Shown piece after piece: positions 30,756 through 35,926 of a stretch of DNA of 35,926 bases (its first letter is position 1; the number at the start of each line of letters is the position of its first letter). Origin of the DNA: Chloroflexota bacterium (GTDB taxonomy: Bacteria > Chloroflexota > Dehalococcoidia > UBA2979). The stretch spans positions 1 through 35,926 of the forward strand of contig VGPD01000024.1 of the NCBI GenBank assembly GCA_016875635.1, given 5' to 3'. Under the pieces are notes generated by a model. It worked only from the letters and a program-made list of their open reading frames with translations. It was not told the DNA's origin and did not search any database. The position numbers and the translations under genes are program-made.

Positions 30756-32473
30756 TCGCCCTCGTCCAGTCCTTCGCCGTCGTCGAAGGTCTCGCCGAAG
30801 CCGACCAGGGCGGATGCGGCCGCCACCAGCGCCTCCGCGTCCGTGATCGGCGCAGAGCAGTCGCGACCGGCGCAGACGTATGCCGCGCGTGGTCGGTCGA
30901 CGGGCAGCCCCAGGTCACGCATCAACCCGGCGTCAGCCGCCAGCGACAGCCGCTGCACCGTCCGTGCGGGCACGGGGAGCCGCAGCGCGGCGTGATGGAG
31001 CGGGTCGGCCACCCGGTCCGGCTCGCCGACCGGGAACTCGCCCACCACCTTCACCTCCGGCTCCGCCGTCAGGATCCGGTCCACCACCCGCGCGAACGAG
31101 GCCGCCCCTGCGCTGCGCGTCTCGAACCCGGGCGCGACCGCGACAAGCGTCTGCATCGCCAGGTCGATGAACCGGTCGTCGTGAGTGAGACGCGAGAGCC
31201 AGATGTAGCCCTCCGCTGCTGCGACGTTCGAAGCGAACGGGACGAGCGGCTCCGCCAGCAGCCCGACCTCCTCGTGCCCCTCTCCCGTGTCCAGGAACCC
31301 ATGCCCCCGCTCCCACCAACCGCGTTCGATCACCCGTGCGAGGCTCCGCGCATGTTCGAGGTAGACCCCCGCACCGTTCACCTCGTACGCCGCGAGTAGC
31401 GCCAGCAACGTCTGCACCTGGTCGTCCAGCAGCCCGAGCACGCGCGCCTCACCGTCCCACGCGTGGTAGACGCCCGCCTCGCCCGCACGCATCCGGTACA
31501 CGATGAACTCGACGGCGCGCAGCCCGCGCGCCGTCCAGTCCCGCCGGCTGAACGCCGACCCCACCTCGATCAGTCCGCGTGCCGCCCGCGCGCACGAGTC
31601 TGCGAACACCGGCGCTCCCGCCGGCGGCAATGCGTGCCTCAGGCCGCCCATGGGGTCGCCCAGGGCGGCATCGAGGAACGCCACCGCCTCTTCCGTCGGC
31701 TCGCGGAACGAGTCCGCCACCTCGTTGTCCTCCCGCGCGAGTTCCGCGACCGCGAGGAGCGCATCACCGATGTCACCGGCCCGGCAGATGTTGCCCGGAC
31801 GCGACGCGCGGCGCAGCGCCGCCCCCGCCACTGTCCGGGCACGCTCAATTGCACCGGCCGTCCGTCGCCGGTGATGCGCGTATCGCCAGAGCCGTGACGC
31901 CTCGGTGGACTGCGCGCCCGGATCGCGCTCACGCTCGGCCTTCTCGAGCAGGTCAATCACGATGTCGAGGATGGCAGGGGTAAGGGCGGCGGACGGACGG
32001 CGGTACGCGCCTGCGGCGCTCGCGGCGGCGCGCGTGATGCGCGCGGTCTCCGCCTCGGACAGCACATCCTCGCGGTCCCCGTCCCACCGCGCGAGGGCGG
32101 AGGTGGCGAGCGTCAGCACGGCTTCGGTGTCGGGTTCGGCGCGGGCGAATGGCTCACCGTCCGGGGTCAGGGCCAGCACGGCGGGCGCCGGCCAGTAGCG
32201 CGCCGCTACGTCCGGCCGCTCCTCCGCGTCGACCCGCACCGCGACCAGACGCTCTCCCACTAGGACGGCAAGACGCGGGTCGGCGAGCGCGGCATCGAGG
32301 CGCGCGTCCGCGCCGTCCCACGCGCCACCGACCACGAGCAGGACAGGACGGGCCAGGGCGCGGGCGAGATTGAAGGTCTCGGCCCCCCACTCCCGCCACG
32401 GCGACGCTTCCGGCCGGCCGGTCGAAGTAGGAAAGTGCGCAGGTAGGTCGTCGGGCACGTTGCCCCTCCGCAT
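30752..32473 (-). CDS. YyaL/SSP411-type (DUF255) protein with a thioredoxin domain lacking CHWC
   Basis: 573 residues against ~670-690 for the family. The N-terminal thioredoxin-like domain is clear (SPWREWGAETFNLARALARP; VAVRVDAEERPDVAARYW; VLALTPDGEPF), but the catalytic CHWCHVM segment is replaced by AWDGADA (51-57) and the following glycine-rich GGTYFPP segment is gone, which explains the short length. The (alpha/alpha)6-barrel domain follows (YHAWDGEARVLGLLDDQVQ; LAEPLVPFASNVAAAEGYIWL), ending with YVCAGRDCSAPITD, a family hallmark. Redox activity is therefore unlikely. The GTG at 32458 has a better Shine-Dalgarno (GGAGGGG) and could be the true start; TAACCT lies four bases before ATG 32473. 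Confidence 0.82.
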   Translation of the reverse strand: MRRGNVPDDLPAHFPTSTGRPEASPWREWGAETFNLARALARPVLLVVGGAWDGADARLDAALADPRLAVLVGERLVAVRVDAEERPDVAARYWPAPAVLALTPDGEPFARAEPDTEAVLTLATSALARWDGDREDVLSEAETARITRAAASAAGAYRRPSAALTPAILDIVIDLLEKAERERDPGAQSTEASRLWRYAHHRRRTAGAIERARTVAGAALRRASRPGNICRAGDIGDALLAVAELAREDNEVADSFREPTEEAVAFLDAALGDPMGGLRHALPPAGAPVFADSCARAARGLIEVGSAFSRRDWTARGLRAVEFIVYRMRAGEAGVYHAWDGEARVLGLLDDQVQTLLALLAAYEVNGAGVYLEHARSLARVIERGWWERGHGFLDTGEGHEEVGLLAEPLVPFASNVAAAEGYIWLSRLTHDDRFIDLAMQTLVAVAPGFETRSAGAASFARVVDRILTAEPEVKVVGEFPVGEPDRVADPLHHAALRLPVPARTVQRLSLAADAGLMRDLGLPVDRPRAAYVCAGRDCSAPITDAEALVAAASALVGFGETFDDGEGLDEGD

Positions 32474-32602
32474 CAGGAGGTTAGCACGCGATCCCGGACC
32501 GGCTTCGAGGCCGACCACGCCGGCAAGCCGTCCACCCAGCCGCGGGGAGGCGGGCACCGGTCGCCATCTTGGCCATCGTGCACCCTGATTGCTGCGGGAT
32601 CC

Positions 32603-33055
32603 CTACGGCCGCTGGCGACGCGACAGCATCACCACGACCAGGCCGATGACGATGAGCACCAGCGGGCCCGACGCGAAGCCGGGGAACCAGCCCCCGTGCA
32701 TCCACCCCGTCCCCCATCCCATCATCCCCCAGCCCATCCAGCCCAGCCGCCCCACCAGCAGCCACGCGCCGAGGGCGAGCAGGCCGATCCCGATGATCAG
32801 CCTCGTCTCGCCGCCGTCCGGCGTACTGTTGTCGGCCCGAGTCACCGGCGCCGTCGAAGACTCCGGGAGCACGATCCACAGCACGACATAGGCGAGGAAC
32901 GTCATCCCGCCGAGCGGCCCGATCAGCAGCAGGACCACCGCGACAATCCGCACCAGCGAGGGGTCGATCGCGAAATACTCCGCGATCCCGCCTCAGACGC
33001 CGCCCATGCGTCGATCCGCACTTCGTGTCAACCGTCGAGAGGTGGGTTCTTGCAT
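32603..33055 (-). CDS. PspC-domain membrane protein with an in-frame UGA at the conserved Cys codon
   Basis: From ATG 33055 the frame reads MQEPTSRRLTRSADRRMGGV, then UGA (32995-32993), then GGIAEYFAIDPSLVRIVAVV and the PspC helix ending YVVLWIVLPE. This is a complete PspC domain whose GGVCGGIAEY motif has UGA in place of Cys21. After it come a second and third hydrophobic segment joined by a Trp/Met/Gly-rich stretch (GWMGWGMMGWGTGWMHGGW). ATG 33055 has an AAGG Shine-Dalgarno overlapping the stop of the EVE gene 10 bp upstream. Full length would be 150 aa. Without readthrough only a 20-residue peptide is made, unless GTG 32953 reinitiates. Possible causes: nonsense mutation, base error, or selenocysteine. 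Confidence 0.75.
32960..32989 (-). other. Stem-loop immediately 3' of the in-frame UGA (SECIS-like position)
   Basis: On the minus strand, starting 3 nt after the UGA codon: GGGATCGCG, loop GAGTATTT, CGCGATC, bulge GA, CCC(C). There are 7 perfect pairs, possibly two more (G-U, A-U) closing a GUAU loop, plus a GGG/CCC base after the bulge. The apical loop lies about 16-20 nt from the UGA and begins with G, as in bacterial selenocysteine insertion elements. The same bases also encode conserved PspC residues, so the structure could be incidental. Confidence 0.4.
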
Positions 33056-33065
33056 TGCCGTCGCC

Positions 33066-33509
33066 TTACGCGCGCTCGCGCACGAGCCGCTCGATCACGT
33101 CGAGGTCGTGCTGCGAGATCTTGTGGACGTTGCCTCGGAAGCACATGCCAAGCTTCTTCGGCCCGAACGGCCGGGTCTTCTCCAGCAGGTCGGTGATCTC
33201 TCGGATCTCCACGTAAACCCCCGGCTTCGCGATCACGACCGGCTTCGTCGGCAGGCGGAAGGGATAGCCCTCTTCCTCTTTCACCTCCGAATGCAGGCCG
33301 ATCGCCTTCGTCTCTTCGCGCACCGGCCCGGTCACCTCGACGACCCCGCCGAACTGCACAACGCCGGTGAGGTAGTAGACGATCCGGTCGCCGGGCTGCA
33401 TCTCCGCGGTCTGACGGCGACGCGAAGCCTTGAACGGCGAGAGGTCGAACTTCCGTTTCCGCAGGATCTCGAAGTTCTCCGGCGTACCGACGTTGATCCA
33501 GGCCTGCAT
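33066..33509 (-). CDS. EVE-domain (PUA-like) protein
   Basis: 147 residues, a single EVE domain: WINVGTPENFEILRKRKF, MQPGDRIVYYLTGVVQFGGVVEVTG, EGYPFRLPTKPVVI, then VEIREITDLLEKTRPFG and NVHKISQHDLDVIERLV (parts). EVE proteins resemble YTH/SRA readers and are thought to bind modified bases in DNA or RNA; some accompany restriction systems, but no nuclease or methylase is near. ATG 33509 has a GGGAG Shine-Dalgarno. It is followed by pspC after 10 bp, so the two form a unit. Confidence 0.86.
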   Translation of the reverse strand: MQAWINVGTPENFEILRKRKFDLSPFKASRRRQTAEMQPGDRIVYYLTGVVQFGGVVEVTGPVREETKAIGLHSEVKEEEGYPFRLPTKPVVIAKPGVYVEIREITDLLEKTRPFGPKKLGMCFRGNVHKISQHDLDVIERLVRERA

Positions 33510-33571
33510 GCTCGACTCCCTCGTACCTGCGCCCGCAGGATACCCCGCCTCGCCAGATCCCCGGCTAGCAA

Positions 33572-33594
33572 GAGGCCCCGCATAGCGGGGCCTC
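33572..33594. terminator. Perfect 10-bp stem, ATA loop, between iscA and the EVE gene
   Basis: 33572-33581 and 33585-33594 are exact inverse complements (GAGGCCCCGC/GCGGGGCCTC). It lies 22 bp past the iscA stop on the minus strand; only two T follow in that direction. The best terminator-like structure at this end of the window. Confidence 0.7.
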
Positions 33595-33616
33595 AATGCG
33601 CCACCAGGACGGATGT

Positions 33617-34042
33617 CTAGCAGGGACGCGGGGTGCCCGGGTTCGAGCCAGTCTGGAACGAGGAGCCGCACGCGCAGGCAGACACCGCGTTCGGGTTGTA
33701 GATCGTGAAACCTGACTTCATCAGGTCCTCCACGAAGTCGATCTCCGCGCCGGAGATCATCGGGACCGACTCTCGGTCGATGACCACGTTCACACCGCCG
33801 TCGAGGACCACCACCTGGTCGTCGGCCTCGGCCTGCGGCGCGATCGCCATGCCGTACTGGTAGCCGGAACAGCCGCCGCCGACCACGAAGACGCGGAGCA
33901 TCCCGTCCGGATACCCCTTCGCCTCCAGGAGCGACTTCGCCTTCGTCGCGGCGCGTTCCGTCATGGTCACCGCCGGCGCGAGGGCGACGGGAGTTGGCTG
34001 TGGCTTGGCGGCGATCGGCGCGCCCATGCCGGGAATGCTCAT
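33617..34042 (-). CDS. HesB/IscA-family A-type Fe-S carrier
   Basis: 141 residues: an Ala/Pro-rich N-terminal tail (~25 aa), then the A-type core MTERAATKAKSLLEAKG, VVGGGCSGYQYGMA with Cys58, and SACACGSSF with Cys123 and Cys125. The three Cys are the cluster ligands of IscA/SufA/ErpA. It carries clusters to apo-proteins. The C-terminus is extended (FQTGSNPGTPRPC) with an extra final Cys141, unusual for the family. Strong Shine-Dalgarno GGAGGT. It follows a SufR-like regulator and has its own promoter-like elements, making a second Fe-S locus away from suf. Confidence 0.93.
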   Translation of the reverse strand: MSIPGMGAPIAAKPQPTPVALAPAVTMTERAATKAKSLLEAKGYPDGMLRVFVVGGGCSGYQYGMAIAPQAEADDQVVVLDGGVNVVIDRESVPMISGAEIDFVEDLMKSGFTIYNPNAVSACACGSSFQTGSNPGTPRPC

Positions 34043-34061
34043 ATCAGACCTCCAGCGTCAT

Positions 34062-34096
34062 CGACGGCCTGGCCGTCGAACTTCTCATGAATGATA
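34062..34096 (-). promoter_or_regulatory. iscA -10 box TATCAT and 5'-leader hairpin
   Basis: TATCAT (34096-34091, minus), no clear -35. In the predicted ~42-nt leader, 34062-34078 forms CGACGGCC-A-GGCCGTCG on the minus strand, ending 8 bp before the Shine-Dalgarno. The hairpin could affect translation or mRNA stability. Confidence 0.4.
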
Positions 34097-34109
34097 ACCC
34101 AGCGGCACA

Positions 34110-34130
34110 GCCTCGGCGAACCCCCGAGGC
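34110..34130 (-). terminator. 7-bp hairpin GCCTCGG/CCGAGGC after the SufR-like gene
   Basis: Arms 34110-34116 and 34124-34130 with a 7-nt loop, 9 bp past the regulator stop on the minus strand. No T-tract. It would separate the regulator from iscA only partially. Confidence 0.4.
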
Positions 34131-34139
34131 ACATCTGCC

Positions 34140-34832
34140 CTACCCCCCGGCCCGTGCCTTCTCCAGCGGCGACCGGGGTGTCGAGGTCGGCACGAGGTAG
34201 CCGCAGACGAAATCGCGGGGGAGCGCCTCCAGGCCGAGCGGTTGCACCTCCACGCCCAGGACGCGGGAGAGCAGGACGCGGTCGTGGTCACAGGTGCCGT
34301 CGTGCTCACCGAGCAGGCGGGTGCAGGGACACCCCCGTCCGAGCAACCGCGCGCCGTCCGCGGCCTCGACGACCTCGAAGTCCAGCCCTTCGTCCGAGAG
34401 CAGGCGCGCGACCGAGCGGACTCGGTCGGCGAGCGTGTCGCCTTCCACGCGGGCGCGATACTCCGTGGCGAGGCGCTCGGCCATCCGGACAAAGATCAGG
34501 TCGGCCAGTTCCACGCCAGAACGTCCGGCGGTCTCGGTCGCGCTCAACGAGACGATCTCGTTGAGCAACCGCCGCGTCATCCGCACGTAGTGCTGCCTGA
34601 ACAGCTCCGACCCCGAGTCCGTGATCGCGAAGATGTGCCGGGGCCGCCCCGCGCCGCCGCGTTCCGGCGCCACCGAGACGTATTTGTCGCGCAGGAGCAG
34701 GTCGAGGTGACGGCGCACCGTCGCGCCCGCCAGCTTCAACTCGCGTGCGAGGTCATCCACCCCCATGCGCTCCCGCCGTCGCAAGAGCGCGAGGATTTGC
34801 TCGCGTGTCCCGTCAATCCCGTTCATCGCCAT
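34140..34832 (-). CDS. Second SufR-type Fe-S-sensing regulator
   Basis: 230 residues from ATG 34832 (GTG 34835 and ATG 34826 also possible). N-terminal HTH MGVDDLARELKLAGATVRRHL and wing ERGGAGRPRHIFAITDSG. Sensor cysteines Cys168 (GCPC, with Cys170), Cys181 (GTCDHD) and Cys210 (FVCGYLV): spacing C-x12-C-x28-C, one residue longer than in the SufR at 8678. It is a paralogue, not a close duplicate. It lies between iscA (same strand) and a divergent cysteine desulfurase, so it probably controls both according to cluster status. TACCAT lies 7 nt before ATG 34832. Confidence 0.88.
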   Translation of the reverse strand: MAMNGIDGTREQILALLRRRERMGVDDLARELKLAGATVRRHLDLLLRDKYVSVAPERGGAGRPRHIFAITDSGSELFRQHYVRMTRRLLNEIVSLSATETAGRSGVELADLIFVRMAERLATEYRARVEGDTLADRVRSVARLLSDEGLDFEVVEAADGARLLGRGCPCTRLLGEHDGTCDHDRVLLSRVLGVEVQPLGLEALPRDFVCGYLVPTSTPRSPLEKARAGG

Positions 34833-34839
34833 CACCTCG

Positions 34840-34845
34840 ATGGTA
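34840..34845 (-). promoter_or_regulatory. -10 box TACCAT for the SufR-like gene (leaderless-type)
   Basis: TACCAT, then CGAGGTG, then ATG 34832. The same bases offer GAGGTG as a Shine-Dalgarno for ATG 34826, so the start is ambiguous. Confidence 0.4.
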
Positions 34846-34961
34846 CGAGGGCACGTGATCGTTTGCTACCGCGCCGGTGGACCCGCGAGTGATGCGCGGT
34901 TCCGGCCTGCGCAACTCCGGCCCCGAGGGCGCCGCAACGGCCGCAGAGAGCGGGGAAGTCC

Positions 34962-34973
34962 TATCCTCACGGC
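34962..34973 (+). promoter_or_regulatory. -10 box TATCCT six bases before the desulfurase ATG (leaderless-type)
   Basis: TATCCT 34962-34967, CACGGC, ATG 34974. No Shine-Dalgarno. The 141-bp region between this gene and the SufR-like gene would hold the shared operator; I see no clear palindrome in it. Confidence 0.5.
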
Positions 34974-35926
34974 ATGACCGCGCAGCGCCCCGCGCGCATC
35001 TACCTGGATCACGCGGCGACCACGCCCCCCGACCCCGCCGTGGTCGAGGCGATGCTGCCCTACCTCACCACCCACTGGCACAACCCCTCCTCCATCTACG
35101 TGGAGGCGCAGGAGGCCCGCCGCGCCATCGACGACGCCCGTGCTGCCGTCGCCCTCCACCTCGGCGCGCGCGCCGAGGAGATCATCTTCACCTCCGGCGG
35201 CTCCGAAGCAGACAACCTCGCCCTCCGCGGCGTCCTCGGCGCGACGAAGCAGCGGGGGCGCCACCTCGTCATCTCCGCGGTGGAGCACCACGCCATCCTC
35301 GACCCCGCGGAACAACTGGAGCGTGACGGCCTTGCCGAGGTCACCCGCGTCGCACCCGGCCCGGACGGCCGCGTCGACCCCGCCGCCTTGGAGGCCGCCG
35401 TCCGCGACGACACCGTCCTCGTCTCCGTCATGCACGCGAACAACGAGGTCGGCGCGGTCAACGACCTCGCCGCGATCTCCCGGCTGGTCCATGCGAAGAA
35501 CCCTCAAACCGCCGTCCACACGGACGCCGTCCAGTCCGCCGCGCATCTGGGCGTGAGCGTCGACCGGCTCGGGGTCGACCTGATGACCGTGACCGCCCAC
35601 AAGATGTACGGGCCCCGCGGCGCGGGAGCGCTCTACCTCCGCGGCGGCACCCCGCTGGCCGGCCAGATCCTCGGCGGCGGCCAGGAACGAGGGCTCCGCG
35701 CCGGCACCGAGGACACCGCCGCTATCGTGGGGTTCGCGCGCGCGATCGCCCTCGCGGCCCAGCGCCGCGAAACCGACCTCTCCCGCGAACGCCACCTGCA
35801 GGCGCGGCTGATCGAGGAACTCCCGCGCCGCATCCCGCTGCTCGCGATGACCGGCCCGCGCGACCTCGACTACCGCCTCCCCGGCAACGTCTCGTGCTGC
35901 GTCGGCTTCGTCGAGGGGGAGTCGAT
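34974..35926 (+). CDS. Cysteine desulfurase, IscS/NifS type (3' end cut by window)
   Basis: About 317 residues visible of ~380-390. Group I features: IYLDHAATTPPDPAVVEAM, NPSSIYVEAQEARR, TSGGSEADNLALRG, AVEHHAILDP, HANNEVGAVND, TDAVQSAAHLG, and Lys210 in VTAHKMYGPRGAG for PLP. The frame ends within NVSCCVGFVEGES, just before the active-site Cys loop (usually SsGSAC), so activity cannot be confirmed here. It provides sulfur for Fe-S clusters or tRNA thiolation. If it is the tRNA type, mnmA would be expected next, outside the window. Divergent from the second SufR-like regulator. Confidence 0.93.
   Translation, partial: MTAQRPARIYLDHAATTPPDPAVVEAMLPYLTTHWHNPSSIYVEAQEARRAIDDARAAVALHLGARAEEIIFTSGGSEADNLALRGVLGATKQRGRHLVISAVEHHAILDPAEQLERDGLAEVTRVAPGPDGRVDPAALEAAVRDDTVLVSVMHANNEVGAVNDLAAISRLVHAKNPQTAVHTDAVQSAAHLGVSVDRLGVDLMTVTAHKMYGPRGAGALYLRGGTPLAGQILGGGQERGLRAGTEDTAAIVGFARAIALAAQRRETDLSRERHLQARLIEELPRRIPLLAMTGPRDLDYRLPGNVSCCVGFVEGES

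Noticed and set aside
32603-32953. Annotating pspC as a 116-aa gene from GTG 32953
   Set aside because: That start cuts the conserved PspC N-terminus, has no Shine-Dalgarno, and ignores the well-placed ATG 33055 with in-frame PspC sequence before the UGA.
1-35926. CRISPR arrays, tRNA/rRNA genes, insertion sequences, prophage or defence islands
   Set aside because: No direct-repeat arrays, no tRNA-like cloverleaf noticed by eye, no transposase, integrase or phage proteins. The EVE gene alone is not enough to call a defence locus. A tRNAscan or Infernal run would settle the RNA part.

Overview
The window is a GC-rich bacterial chromosome segment with very little intergenic space: no gene-free gap exceeds about 200 bp. 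Genes are packed into short operons with 1-4 bp start/stop overlaps (ATGA, GTGA, TGATG). Gene content (sufR-C-B-D-Rieske-S-U-T cluster, split acyl-CoA mutase large subunit, ECF sigma with RskA-type anti-sigma, several genes with a -10 box only 6-7 nt from the start codon) suggests a Gram-positive-related or Chloroflexota-type organism, perhaps Dehalococcoidia. This is inference from gene content; there is no rRNA or marker gene to prove it. I found no tRNA, rRNA, CRISPR array, insertion sequence or prophage.

Layout: (1) 1-2.8 kb: tail of a GlcF-type Fe-S oxidoreductase, a Tat-exported family-5 solute-binding lipoprotein, and a membrane-anchored protein with a decayed Rieske-like pattern. (2) 2.8-9.4 kb, minus strand: one overlapping Fe-S assembly operon, sufR-sufC-sufB-sufD-Rieske ferredoxin-sufS-sufU-sufT. 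(3) 9.6-12.6 kb, plus: MaoC/PhaJ-like hydratase, methylmalonyl-CoA mutase large subunit, SDR reductase. (4) 12.7-19.4 kb, plus: orphan sensor kinase, P-loop kinase, AlkA-like glycosylase, formyltransferase-like protein with alanine dehydrogenase, MFS transporter. (5) 19.4-21.1 kb, minus: HxlR regulator with a two-part hot-dog dehydratase and a PaaI thioesterase. (6) 21.2-26 kb, minus: peroxiredoxin, GltD-type oxidoreductase, second thioesterase, a metal ABC permease/ATPase pair and a Fur-family regulator, with a 19-bp palindrome at the ABC promoter. (7) 26-30.8 kb: AI-2E/PerM permease, anti-sigma and ECF sigma, an 8-TM protein, a VOC protein and a DinB-like protein. (8) 30.8-35.9 kb: YyaL-like protein lacking its thioredoxin motif, PspC protein with an in-frame UGA, EVE protein, then a second Fe-S locus (HesB/IscA, a second SufR-like regulator and a divergent cysteine desulfurase cut by the window end).

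Two themes stand out. First, Fe-S biogenesis sits at both ends, each locus with its own SufR-type regulator having the same three-Cys spacing, and Fe-S proteins (GlcF, Rieske, GltD) lie between. Second, several families appear here without their signature residues (Rieske ligands, the CHWC of YyaL, DinB histidines, the formyltransferase Asn). The most unusual item is the pspC frame: a good ATG and Shine-Dalgarno, an otherwise perfect PspC domain, and a UGA exactly at the conserved Cys codon, followed immediately by a strong stem-loop. This could be a selenocysteine codon, a fresh nonsense mutation or a base error.
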